Shown here one piece after another: positions 1 through 7,684 of a stretch of DNA of 11,017 bases. How positions within the stretch are numbered: the stretch's first letter is position 1; each line of letters starts with the position of its first letter. The notes under the pieces were generated by a model. It had not been told where the DNA came from. It made no database searches and worked only from the letters and a program-made list of their open reading frames with translations. Source of the stretch: CAZUMH01 sp964621645 (GTDB taxonomy: Bacteria; Zhuqueibacterota; QNDG01; JAGLOF01); assembly GCA_964621645.1 (NCBI GenBank), contig CAZUMH010000104.1, positions 1-11,017 on the forward strand. The letters are read 5' to 3'. Both the position numbers and the translations under genes were made by a program.

Positions 1-1
1 G

Positions 2-391
2 AAGGCCACTCTGTTATTAAGCGGAGAGCCTTCTCTATTGGATATTCTGAAAAGACACGAGCCGTATATAAAACGCTTGGCGGGGATTGAGACAGTCAAG
101 ACTGGAAAGATTCTGAAGCGACCGCCTCAATCAGCCTCTGCGGTAGTAGGTGGACTGGATATTTTCCTTCCTCTCGAAGGGCTTGTGGACCTTGCACTTG
201 AGAAGAGCCGGATTATAAAGGAGATAGAGCGTCTGGAAAAACAGGTGGAAGGATTGAAGCGAAAATTAAGTAATAAAGATTTCATTGATAAAGCTCCCGC
301 CGATGTAGTGGAAAAGGAACACAGGAAAGAAAGTGATTTCAGTGAGAAACTTGACAAATTAAAAGAGAACCTGAAACATCTTGCCGAGTAA
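2..391 (+). CDS. valS: Valyl-tRNA synthetase, C-terminal end (5' partial)
   Basis: This is the last part of valyl-tRNA synthetase, the cytoplasmic enzyme that charges tRNA-Val. The reading frame is open from base 2 and continues off the left edge, so the TTG near base 38 is not a real start. Visible family features are the stretch SASAVVGGLDIFLPLEGLVD, followed by the C-terminal coiled coil rich in Lys, Glu and Leu. That arm carries the conserved KLSN-(D/N)F-(x)-KAPADVVEKE pattern that ends most bacterial ValRS proteins and contacts the tRNA. The stop is TAA at 389-391. About 129 residues are present; the catalytic Rossmann fold and anticodon domain lie outside the window. A 115-nt spacer with no clear terminator or promoter separates it from recG. 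Identity is confident from the tail alone. Confidence 0.93.
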   Translation, partial: KATLLLSGEPSLLDILKRHEPYIKRLAGIETVKTGKILKRPPQSASAVVGGLDIFLPLEGLVDLALEKSRIIKEIERLEKQVEGLKRKLSNKDFIDKAPADVVEKEHRKESDFSEKLDKLKENLKHLAE

Positions 392-506
392 AATAAAATA
401 TATGGGTAGCCGATTCACCATACACTGACGAAACTAACGACGATTTCAGGCATGGAAGGATATGGGCAATGTTCCCTTTTTCATTGATTGAACAATCCTC
501 TGGCAG

Positions 507-2618
507 ATGGAGCATAAGAACAGTCAAATTTTAACATTCTCATCTCCGGTTCAGTTTGCCAAGGGGATAGGGCCAAAAAGAGCGGAAATTCTTGCAAAGG
601 CCGGTATTTTCACGGTGGAAGATCTGGTGCGGCACTATCCCAGACGCTACTTGGACAGATCAAAACTGGTAAAGATCCGCGATCTCAGACCCAAGGAAAA
701 GGTGACTGTGGCGGGGGAGGTGCTTTCCTGCGGTACGCAGCGGGGACGGAAGAGCCGATATATTGTCATGCTGGGTGACGGGACCGGCATATTGCATTGC
801 GTCTGGTTTAAAGGCCTCCCCTATATTTCCAAAGTCTTCCGTGCCGGTCAGATGGCAGCCTTCAGCGGCACGGTCACGACCTACAGGGGACTGCAGTTGG
901 TACATCCGGAATATGATCTCCTTTCAGACCGGGATGAAGCTAATCCCCTGCATACCGGCGGTATTATTCCCTTGTACCCGTCTACTGAAGGCCTCGGCCG
1001 CTGTGGTTTGGACAGCCGCGGATTCCGCAGGATTCTTGCACCTCTGCTTCATATTATCCTACCCACTATTTCCGATCCGCTGCCGCCCGCGTTAAGAGAT
1101 AAGAACAAACTGCTTCCCTTGACCGAAGCGCTGGAGCAGATACACTACCCCTCAGATTGGAAGACTCTTGAAAAGGCTCGAAAAAGACTCGTTTATGATG
1201 AACTTTTTCTCTTACAGATCGGCCTCAACTTTGAGCGTTCTCAACTGAATCAGGAGGAGTCGGGACTCCGCTTCACCGCGTCGGCTGAGAGGGTGAGAAC
1301 CTTCATCGATGGACTCCCTTTCAGCCTTACCGCAGCCCAGAAACGAGCTCTCACCCAAATCCATAAGGATATGCAGAACGGCAGGCCCATGAACCGCATG
1401 CTGCAGGGAGACGTTGGCTGCGGCAAGACACTGGTGGCGGTTATTTGCATGCTCCTGGCTGTAGAAAATGGATATCAGGCGGCATTGATGGCCCCCACTG
1501 AAATCCTGGCGGAGCAGCATTTTATTACTCTCTCCAGGTTACTGGCAGATCTTAAAATCAGGATTACACTGGTCACGGGAGGCGTCTCTGCGGCTGAACG
1601 GCAGAGGATCCGTGAAGATTTGAAGAGTGGTAATACAGACCTGGCAATTGGAACTCATGCACTGGTACAGGAAGGAGTGGAATTTTCAAGACTCGGATGC
1701 ATTATTGTTGATGAACAGCACCGTTTCGGTGTCATGCAGCGTGCGTCGCTTCGTTTGAAAGGGGATCAACCGCACGTTCTGGTAATGACCGCAACTCCAA
1801 TACCCCGAACTCTGGCGCTTACTCTGTACGGAGATCTGGATGTTTCGGTTATCGATGAACTCCCCGCCGGAAGAAAACCGGTACGCACTGCCTGGAGAAG
1901 GGAAAGCAGCCGGGACGCCATCTATCAATTCATCAGGGATGAGCTTGTAAAAAAAAGGCAAGTCTATATTGTGTATCCCCTGGTCGAGGAATCGGAAAAG
2001 ATCGATCTGGCCGATGCCACCGCGGCCTACGAAGATTTATCTCACACCCAATTCAAAGATTTCACTCTGGCATTGCTGCACGGCAGGATGAAGCAGCAGG
2101 AAAAAGATGAAGTGATGCAGCGATTTGCGAGGGGAGAGGTCGATATCCTGGTTACCACAACGGTTATCGAGGTAGGAGTAGATGTGCCCAATGCAACAGT
2201 TATGCTGGTAGAGCATGCAGACAGATTTGGATTGACCCAACTTCACCAGCTGCGGGGGCGTATCGGCAGGGGAGACGTTTCATCCACCTGCATCCTCCTT
2301 ACCGAAGGACACTTGGGGGATGCAGCCCGCACCCGTATGGAAATAATGAGCCAAACCAACGATGGATTCATCATTGCGGAAAAAGATCTGGAGTTGCGAG
2401 GACCGGGTGACATCTTGGGAGTTCAGCAGCATGGACAACTGCCGCTTAAGCTGGCAAACATAGTCACGGATGGGCCTTTAATTGAACAGACAAGAAAAGA
2501 TGCGAGGGGACTTTTAAATTCCGATCCGGCTCTCCAAAATGCCGAACACAGCATGTTACGGCAGCTGCTTGCTGACCGGAATAAAAAGGAGGGGCTGTCC
2601 CTTCTTTCAGTGGGGTAG
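507..2618 (+). CDS. recG: ATP-dependent DNA helicase RecG
   Basis: RecG is a superfamily 2 double-stranded DNA translocase that remodels stalled replication forks and branch-migrates Holliday junctions. The 703-aa length matches the family (about 690 in E. coli). An N-terminal wedge/OB region (about residues 60-130, with GDGTGILHCVWF) precedes the helicase core. The core shows Walker A GDVGCGKT (residues 301-308), the DEQH box (402-405) followed by RFG, motif III TATPIPRT, motif V TTTVIEVGVDVPNATVM, and motif VI QLRGRIGRG (581-589). The RecG-typical C-terminal part ELRGPGDILGVQQHG follows. The start is forced: an in-frame TGA lies at 489-491 and ATG 507 is the only conventional start after it; the ribosome site is weak (GGCAG). 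It follows valS in the same direction and precedes the DUF2723 genes after 80 nt. Nothing appears missing. Confidence 0.97.
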   Translation: MEHKNSQILTFSSPVQFAKGIGPKRAEILAKAGIFTVEDLVRHYPRRYLDRSKLVKIRDLRPKEKVTVAGEVLSCGTQRGRKSRYIVMLGDGTGILHCVWFKGLPYISKVFRAGQMAAFSGTVTTYRGLQLVHPEYDLLSDRDEANPLHTGGIIPLYPSTEGLGRCGLDSRGFRRILAPLLHIILPTISDPLPPALRDKNKLLPLTEALEQIHYPSDWKTLEKARKRLVYDELFLLQIGLNFERSQLNQEESGLRFTASAERVRTFIDGLPFSLTAAQKRALTQIHKDMQNGRPMNRMLQGDVGCGKTLVAVICMLLAVENGYQAALMAPTEILAEQHFITLSRLLADLKIRITLVTGGVSAAERQRIREDLKSGNTDLAIGTHALVQEGVEFSRLGCIIVDEQHRFGVMQRASLRLKGDQPHVLVMTATPIPRTLALTLYGDLDVSVIDELPAGRKPVRTAWRRESSRDAIYQFIRDELVKKRQVYIVYPLVEESEKIDLADATAAYEDLSHTQFKDFTLALLHGRMKQQEKDEVMQRFARGEVDILVTTTVIEVGVDVPNATVMLVEHADRFGLTQLHQLRGRIGRGDVSSTCILLTEGHLGDAARTRMEIMSQTNDGFIIAEKDLELRGPGDILGVQQHGQLPLKLANIVTDGPLIEQTRKDARGLLNSDPALQNAEHSMLRQLLADRNKKEGLSLLSVG
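2585..2607 (+). other. Hairpin at the 3' end of recG
   Basis: The last codons of recG can fold into a stem of about nine pairs: AAAGGAGGG (2585-2593) against CCCTTCTTT (2599-2607), with one G-U pair and the loop GCTGT. No U-tract follows directly, so it is not a standard intrinsic terminator. It could slow decay of the recG message or be chance. Seen by eye only. Confidence 0.25.
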
Positions 2619-2698
2619 AGAAAACAATTTCTTGGAATTTTTCTCATTATCTTGTACATTTTTATTCATTTTGAGACTATTATTTTTCTGGAGGCATA
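2619..2698 (+). promoter_or_regulatory. AT-rich leader before the DUF2723 pair (possible promoter)
   Basis: This 80-nt spacer is the longest gap before the glycosylation genes and is markedly AT-rich. It begins with a weak AT hairpin (2619-2644, AGAAAA...TTTTCT with an inner ATTT/GAAT stem). Further on it holds TTGTAC (2652-2657) and a TATTAT (2678-2683), but the 20-nt spacing is too long for a good sigma-70 type promoter. It ends with the ribosome site GGAGG (2690-2694), four bases before the ATG. A promoter for the downstream unit is plausible here by position; no individual box is convincing. Confidence 0.3.
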
Positions 2699-2738
2699 AT
2701 GTCATCGACTGAGAGTATGGTTGACCGCAAATGGCGCT
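2684..2738 (+). repeat. Direct repeat, 5' edge of the duplicated DUF2723 tract (copy A)
   Basis: These 55 bases are identical to 3873-3927. They cover the last 15 bases of the leader, including the GGAGG ribosome site, and the first 40 bases of the coding sequence. Identity starts abruptly: upstream of TTTTCTGGAGG the two sites differ. The right edge is the N run, so the repeat certainly continues into unsequenced bases. Confidence 0.97.
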
Positions 2739-3857
2739 NNNNNNNNNNNNNNNNNNNNNNNNNNNNNNNNNNNNNNNNNNNNNNNNNNNNNNNNNNNNNN
2801 NNNNNNNNNNNNNNNNNNNNNNNNNNNNNNNNNNNNNNTTAATACTCCCTGGTACATCAAACAGCTGCGGGATCAGGAGCCCAAAGTGCCCATCGCATTA
2901 TCGGATAACACAATAGAATCGCTCAGTCCCCGTCCATGGAAGGACACGGATATAAAGATACCGGTGCCCGAGGAAGTGATCGCTGACTTAAAGGGGAAAA
3001 TAACACCTCAAGAAGCGGCAACCTTGGCAAAAGAGATGATTGTGACCGTTAAACCTACCTGGAATATCGGCAATAATCATCTGATAAAGGTTCAGGATTT
3101 GATGGTGCTTCATATCCTCATGGCTAATCAGTGGCGAAAACCGCTTTATTTCGCTGTAACGGTGGGGGATGAGAATAAACTGAATATGGATCCATTCCTG
3201 CGGATGGATGGACTTGCGTTCCGGGTGCTCCCCTATAAAACCAATCAGGTGGACAGTAACATACTGGCAGAAAACCTCTTGCAAAAATATCAATATCGTA
3301 ATCTTAATAACAAGAAGGTATTCTATAATGTGAGCACTATAAAGCTTATGCAGAATTACCGGTCGGCTTTCCAGCAACTCGTACAGAATTATCTGCTTGA
3401 CGGTGATACGTTGTCGGCCCGGAAGACGCTTCATTTCCTCGAAGATCGCATCCCTGAAGATGTCATTCCATATTCATCTGAACTCGGTGTCGCTATCGCG
3501 GCGGATCTTTATGAGAGAAGCGGACTCGATCCCATGATCGATCTTCGGGTTCAGCATTTGCTTCCCGGACGTTATGAAAACCCGGATCAGCGGTTGAGAA
3601 CAGCGGGTTATTACGCCCAGATCCTTAACGACTATGACAGAGCAGAGTCAATTCTTCGCGAGATCATCCGGGGTAATCCCGATAATGTTAAAGCCTATTC
3701 CTGGCTTTCGTACATTTTCACCGAGTCCGGGCAGTATCAAAAAGGAATAGCTCTTCTGGAGGAATGGCTCTCTAATCATCCGGGGGATCCGAATGCATTG
3801 AAGGAGCTTAACAGGATAAGAGCTCTGGTAGCGAAAGATACGTCACGGAGCAACTAA
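2699..3857 (+). CDS. DUF2723 GT-C family membrane glycosyltransferase, copy A (interrupted by an assembly gap)
   Basis: First of two tandem DUF2723 genes. The family is predicted to be GT-C fold glycosyltransferases using a polyprenyl-phosphate sugar, related to TMEM260-type protein O-mannosyltransferases. The start is ATG 2699, four bases after GGAGG; residues MSSTESMVDRKWR match copy B exactly. The next bases are N. After the gap the frame reads NTPWYIKQLRDQEPKVPI, as in copy B, then diverges. Replacing 100 N by the 1,635 nt expected from copy B restores one frame and gives 897 aa (copy B is 896). The unique C-terminal part has a conserved block resembling copy B (NQWRKPLYFA, then LRMDGLAFRVLPY) and ends in two TPR-like repeats (about the last 80 residues, with NDYDRAESILREIIRGNP). 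A start at TTG 2721 in another frame is an artefact of the arbitrary N length. No sign of a pseudogene, but the core itself cannot be read here. Confidence 0.85.
2739..2838. other. Scaffold gap of 100 N hiding a collapsed repeat
   Basis: Exactly 100 N, a customary placeholder for unknown length. The 55 bases on each side equal sequence at 3873-3927 and 5563-5617 in copy B, so the missing piece should be about 1,635 nt of near-identical sequence corresponding to 3928-5562. Confidence 0.95.
2839..2893 (+). repeat. Direct repeat, 3' edge of the duplicated DUF2723 tract (copy A)
   Basis: These 55 bases are identical to 5563-5617, encoding NTPWYIKQLRDQEPKVPI. Directly after ...GTGCCCAT the copies diverge at both DNA and protein level. 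Confidence 0.97.
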
Positions 3858-3872
3858 TATTTGTAATCACAG

Positions 3873-5617
3873 TTTTCTGGAGGCATAATGTCATCGACTG
3901 AGAGTATGGTTGACCGCAAATGGCGCTGGATATTGGGTGGGGTAGTATTTCTGATATCTTTTTTGACCTATTTGCGTTCTGTGGCTCCGACCACGTCATT
4001 TTGGGATTGCGGTGAATTCATTGCCTGTTCATTCAATTTGGGAGTGATGCATCCTCCCGGTTCACCGTTATACCTGCTCATCGGGCGCATTCTGACGCTG
4101 CTGCCGTTGGCCAAGGACATCGGACTGCGGATCAACCTGTTCTCGGTATTTGTCAGCGGTCTGACCATTCTGCTGACATTTTTAATCATTGAGCAGCTGA
4201 TCCGGCGCTGGCGGGGGGCGGCTGCCAGTTTGGAAGATCGTCTTATCATTTATCTGAGTTCGGCATTTGGGGCGTTGGCTTTCGCCTTTACCGACAGTTT
4301 CTGGTTTAACGCCGTTGAGGCGGAGGTATACGCATTCAGCATGTTTTTCACGGCTCTTGTTGTCTGGCTGGCTTTGTATTGGGGTGAGCACTCCAGGCGG
4401 GAAGGGAGCATGTTGCTGTTGTTTTTCATTTTCTACCTGTTTGGTCTGGCGGCGGGAGTGCATCTTCTGAACATTCTTGCCTTTCCGGTTGTTCTCTTGA
4501 TCACCTATTTTCATGACAATCTGCAGGCCAGGCGTTTGATGCTGCTTATTTTTCTGCAGATAGTCGTGCCGATGACTCTGTATGCGGTGTTCTTCCAGTA
4601 CGATCCCAGTCATGTCGGGTATCAGGAGCTGTTAACGCACCAGGCCAAGGCGCAGACGTTTCTAAAGTGGTTTGGGTTTTTCTGGATAATCGGCACTCTG
4701 GGGTATATGTATTACAAGGACCGGGCTGTGTTTGCGGCCTGGTGGATCGCGCCGCTTCTGGTTATTCTTGCCTATTCGGCGTATTATGTTCTTTATCTGC
4801 GTGCCGGTCTTTCGCCGCCCATCAACGAGAACAATCCTTCCACCTGGGATGCCATGCGGGATTATTTGAACAGAAAGCAGTACGGGGAGGAGGATCTGTT
4901 TTTGACATTTCTGCATCGCAAGGCTGATTTTTGGCGTTATCAGATCCACATGATGTATACCCGTTATTTTGGCTGGCAGTTCATCGGCCAGGGGACGCTG
5001 CTGGACGCCCGGGACCGTATTATCGAGATCATCAGTTTCCGGGGCCTGTGGGGACTGCCCTTCCTGGTTGGTCTTTGGGGGGCGGTGCATCATTTTTACC
5101 GGGACTGGAAGCGCGCGGTCATTGTGCTGGTATTGTTTATTGTCACGGGGTATGCCATTATCATCTATCTGAACCAGCCTGATCCCCAGCCCCGGGAGCG
5201 GGATTACTCCTATGTGGGGAGTTTTTTCGCATTTGCCCTCTGGATCGGCATCGGGATGGCGGGAATCCTGGAGTGGCTCGCCGAGGCCTTCCGGAATAAA
5301 CAGGCGGTGAGGAGGATATGCTTGACCGGTGCGGTCCTGATATTAATGCTGGCGGTTCCGGTAAACATGTTTGCTTTCAACTTTCACAGCCACGACCGTT
5401 CCGGGAACTATGTGGCCTATGATTACTCCTATAATACGTTACAGAGTTGTGAACCGAACGCGATTGTGTTTACCAACGGGGACAATGACACCTTCCCGCT
5501 CTGGTTTCTGCAGGATGTCTATGGCATCCGCAAGGACGTACGGGTCGTCTGTCTCTCGCTTCTTAATACTCCCTGGTACATCAAACAGCTGCGGGATCAG
5601 GAGCCCAAAGTGCCCAT
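3873..5617 (+). repeat. Duplicated tract, complete copy (copy B)
   Basis: This 1,745-nt tract is the readable copy of the sequence whose two ends also flank the N run. It holds the ribosome site and the first 576 codons of the DUF2723 gene. Hand counts of sampled 60-base rows give roughly 54% GC inside the tract and about 42% in the C-terminal halves of both genes, so the edge at 5617 is also a composition step. The interior is shared with copy A by inference, because the middle of copy A was not assembled. Confidence 0.8.
3879..3883 (+). promoter_or_regulatory. Ribosome binding site GGAGG shared by both DUF2723 genes
   Basis: TTTTCTGGAGGCATAATG precedes both DUF2723 starts (GGAGG at 2690-2694 and 3879-3883), four bases before the ATG. 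Both proteins should therefore be initiated at similar rates. It lies inside the duplicated tract and fixes the start at 3888. Confidence 0.8.
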
Positions 5618-6578
5618 AAACATGTCAGACAGAGCCATAGACGAACTGGACTACGGTCTGTGGAAAGCAAAAAAAGTGAGTCTGCGTATTCCCAAAGAGG
5701 TACAAGATAAAGAACTCGAACGTTTGCGGAGCAAATACGGTTCCTCATATCCTGTTACCATGCAGGATACACTTCAATTCACCCTGGCTCCAACCTATCC
5801 GGAAGATAATCCCCGAATCCTTTTAATAAAGGACAAGATGATTATACGTATCATCAATGACAATAAATGGAAAAAACCGATCTATTTCGCAACTACCGTT
5901 TCCCACGGAAGTCAACTGAATTTGCAGCGTTTTTTCAGGATTGATGGGCTCGCGTATAGGCTCATGCCATATGTTGTCGATGATCCGGAACATGATGTGA
6001 TTGAAAACAACCTGTTGAACGTATATCATTACCGGAATCTTGATAATCCTCATGTTTACTATAATAACAACACGCTTCGCCTTTTTATTAACTTCAGGAT
6101 GGCTTTTCTGGAATTGGCTCAAAGCTATTTGAAGGATGGGAAAAAGGAGGATGCAGCAAGAATACTTACAGAAATGAGTAAGCGAATTCCGGAAAAGACC
6201 ATTCCCTATGATTCAAGGGTGCGCGCGCTGATATACGCAAAAGCCTTTCAGGATGCCGGACTTGAACCAAATCCTCGGGAGCGGATGAAACATGTCGTTG
6301 CAGGACATCACATGAGCAAGGAAGAGGAACTTTACATTGCCCATTTTTATTTCACGAATACCTTCGGTGACTGGCAGGCGGCTGAGGAAATCTACCTGGA
6401 TCTGTTAAGAAATGATCCCGATGACAGACAGGCGGCAGCCGCGCTTGTTTATATGTATGATAAAAGTGAGCAGTACGATAAGGGTATTGATTTCCTTGAA
6501 GGCTACCTTATGCGTAATCCTGCTGACGCATATCTGCGAAGCCAACTGGAGGACCTTAAAAAAAAGGCCGGTAAGTAA
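3888..6578 (+). CDS. DUF2723 GT-C family membrane glycosyltransferase, copy B
   Basis: Complete 896-aa integral membrane protein. Residues 14-31 form the first membrane helix, followed by the loop with D40-C-G-E43-F and HPPGSPLY (55-62). These are signature motifs of DUF2723, and an acidic pair in the first outer loop is the usual catalytic site in GT-C enzymes. About ten more hydrophobic segments follow to about residue 500. Then come RERDYSYVGSFF and NGDNDTFPLWFLQDVYGIR (from residue 530), strongly conserved in the family. From about residue 500 the chain is soluble, presumably outside the cytoplasm, and ends with TPR-like repeats (about 800-890, FGDWQAAEEIYLDLLRNDP). The first 577 residues match copy A where it can be read; the rest is clearly diverged. 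Likely role: transfer of a sugar from a polyprenyl phosphate to an extracytoplasmic acceptor, perhaps protein. The donor and acceptor are not visible in sequence. It begins 30 nt after copy A, in the same unit. Confidence 0.9.
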   Translation: MSSTESMVDRKWRWILGGVVFLISFLTYLRSVAPTTSFWDCGEFIACSFNLGVMHPPGSPLYLLIGRILTLLPLAKDIGLRINLFSVFVSGLTILLTFLIIEQLIRRWRGAAASLEDRLIIYLSSAFGALAFAFTDSFWFNAVEAEVYAFSMFFTALVVWLALYWGEHSRREGSMLLLFFIFYLFGLAAGVHLLNILAFPVVLLITYFHDNLQARRLMLLIFLQIVVPMTLYAVFFQYDPSHVGYQELLTHQAKAQTFLKWFGFFWIIGTLGYMYYKDRAVFAAWWIAPLLVILAYSAYYVLYLRAGLSPPINENNPSTWDAMRDYLNRKQYGEEDLFLTFLHRKADFWRYQIHMMYTRYFGWQFIGQGTLLDARDRIIEIISFRGLWGLPFLVGLWGAVHHFYRDWKRAVIVLVLFIVTGYAIIIYLNQPDPQPRERDYSYVGSFFAFALWIGIGMAGILEWLAEAFRNKQAVRRICLTGAVLILMLAVPVNMFAFNFHSHDRSGNYVAYDYSYNTLQSCEPNAIVFTNGDNDTFPLWFLQDVYGIRKDVRVVCLSLLNTPWYIKQLRDQEPKVPINMSDRAIDELDYGLWKAKKVSLRIPKEVQDKELERLRSKYGSSYPVTMQDTLQFTLAPTYPEDNPRILLIKDKMIIRIINDNKWKKPIYFATTVSHGSQLNLQRFFRIDGLAYRLMPYVVDDPEHDVIENNLLNVYHYRNLDNPHVYYNNNTLRLFINFRMAFLELAQSYLKDGKKEDAARILTEMSKRIPEKTIPYDSRVRALIYAKAFQDAGLEPNPRERMKHVVAGHHMSKEEELYIAHFYFTNTFGDWQAAEEIYLDLLRNDPDDRQAAAALVYMYDKSEQYDKGIDFLEGYLMRNPADAYLRSQLEDLKKKAGK

Positions 6579-6616
6579 CCGGGCTGCAGGTACGGAATGT
6601 GACGCTGGTGGATGGC

Positions 6617-7675
6617 ATGCCGAAGGTGAGTATAATAATCCCTCACTATACAGGGAAAGGTCTTTTACGCACCTGCCTCAGTTCTTTGAACCGTTCCAGG
6701 TTCAAGAATTTGGAGATCCTGGTTGTGAACAATGACTGTCCTGACGGAAGCATTGCGGAGGCTGAGGCGGTCGCCGGTGTGAGCATCCTTACCAGTACAC
6801 GAAATCTCGGTTATGCGGGTGGATGCAATCTCGGTTTACGGCAAGCGAAAGGCGAGTATCTCGTTCTTCTGAACAATGATACTGAAGTGGACCCGAACTG
6901 GCTTGCTCCGCTCATTGAAACAATGGAGCGAGATTCCACCATCGCGGCGGTTCAACCGAAGATTCTCAACCATACCTATCGTGAGCGGTTTGATTACAGC
7001 GGTGCCGCCGGTGGAGAACTGGATATATTCGGGTATCCTTTTGCCAGAGGGCGCCTCTTTGAACAATGTGAAATCGACCGCGGGCAATATAATACCGTAA
7101 AGGATATATTCTGGGCCTCGGGTGCAGCGGTGCTTCTGAGAAAATCAGCCCTTGACAGGGTGGGGTTGCTGGAAGAAGATTTTTTCGCCCATATGGAGGA
7201 AATAGATCTGGCCTGGCGTTTTCATCTGGCCGGATACCGTATTACTGCTGTCCCCGAAAGTCTGGTCTATCATCAGACGGGAGGTACACTGGCTGCAGAG
7301 AGCTTCAGAAAGATGGTATTGAATCACCGTAATAATATGTTGATGATTCTGCGCAATCACTCTTTCGTCACCCTGCTGTGGCTGTTCCCTTTGCGGCTTC
7401 TTCTTGAAGGAATGACTATAGCGGGATCTTTCTTTACTGGTCGCCCGGCCCGCAGTCTGGCTGTACTTGTGTCATTTTTCAGCCTTATTTCCCACTGGCG
7501 TACCATTATCCGTGGACGCCGGCTTATCAGATCGACCACTCCTGGGCGGGAAAGGGCCGTTTTACAGCGCATGTACCGGGGAAGCGTCGCATTAGAATAT
7601 TTTCTCACCGGTGCTCATGCGGTGACTGAATTGAAGAAATCCATGGAACCGGTTCAACAGCGGCCCCACGGTTAA
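6617..7675 (+). CDS. Family 2 glycosyltransferase (rhamnosyltransferase-like)
   Basis: A GT-A fold, family 2 glycosyltransferase of about 352 aa acting at the cytoplasmic face, probably adding a sugar to a lipid-linked or surface glycan. The N terminus MPKVSIIIPHYTGKGLL is the usual first strand. The sugar-nucleotide and metal-binding region is NNDTEVDPNWL (residues 86-96), and the acceptor-side catalytic region is HMEEIDLAWRFHLAGY, with E194, E195 and D197. The following GGTLAAESFRKM and NHRNNMLMILRNHS stretches are typical of the dTDP-rhamnosyltransferase-like branch. Two hydrophobic segments near the C terminus suggest membrane association. I prefer ATG 6617, with GGTGG five bases upstream and a start that fits the family; GTG 6599 is an in-frame alternative adding six residues. 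It lies 38 nt after DUF2723 copy B and 9 nt before the UPF0104 gene. The sugar specificity cannot be read from the sequence. Confidence 0.9.
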   Translation: MPKVSIIIPHYTGKGLLRTCLSSLNRSRFKNLEILVVNNDCPDGSIAEAEAVAGVSILTSTRNLGYAGGCNLGLRQAKGEYLVLLNNDTEVDPNWLAPLIETMERDSTIAAVQPKILNHTYRERFDYSGAAGGELDIFGYPFARGRLFEQCEIDRGQYNTVKDIFWASGAAVLLRKSALDRVGLLEEDFFAHMEEIDLAWRFHLAGYRITAVPESLVYHQTGGTLAAESFRKMVLNHRNNMLMILRNHSFVTLLWLFPLRLLLEGMTIAGSFFTGRPARSLAVLVSFFSLISHWRTIIRGRRLIRSTTPGRERAVLQRMYRGSVALEYFLTGAHAVTELKKSMEPVQQRPHG

Positions 7676-7684
7676 GGAGAGGGG

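Noticed and set aside
38..391. A separate 117-aa protein starting at TTG 38
   Set aside because: The frame is open to the left edge and the residues are the ValRS C-terminal arm, so this is an internal codon of a truncated valS.
466..484. Possible terminator GGGCAATGTTCCC plus T-run after valS
   Set aside because: The stem is only three to five pairs, with either a two-base loop or a bulge; too weak to call.
2652..2683. TTGTAC / TATTAT promoter before DUF2723 copy A
   Set aside because: The spacing is 20 nt and the region is so AT-rich that such matches arise by chance. Kept only as a low-confidence leader region.
2988..3434. 148-aa open frame on the - strand within DUF2723 copy A
   Set aside because: Antisense to a conserved coding region, with no motif or ribosome site that would support it.
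2721..3857. 378-aa open frame starting at TTG 2721 and running through the N block
   Set aside because: Its start is out of frame with the true ATG 2699 and only looks open because N codons cannot be stops. The N length is arbitrary; with the expected 1,635 nt the ATG 2699 frame continues to 3857.
4182..5093. Two 143-aa open frames on the - strand within DUF2723 copy B
   Set aside because: Composition is that expected from the reverse of membrane-protein codons (rich in Gln, Lys and Arg); no family resemblance, and the sense strand is clearly coding.
2684..5617. Insertion sequence or other mobile element as cause of the repeat
   Set aside because: No transposase, terminal inverted repeats or target-site duplication were seen; the repeated tract is simply the 5' part of a glycosyltransferase gene.
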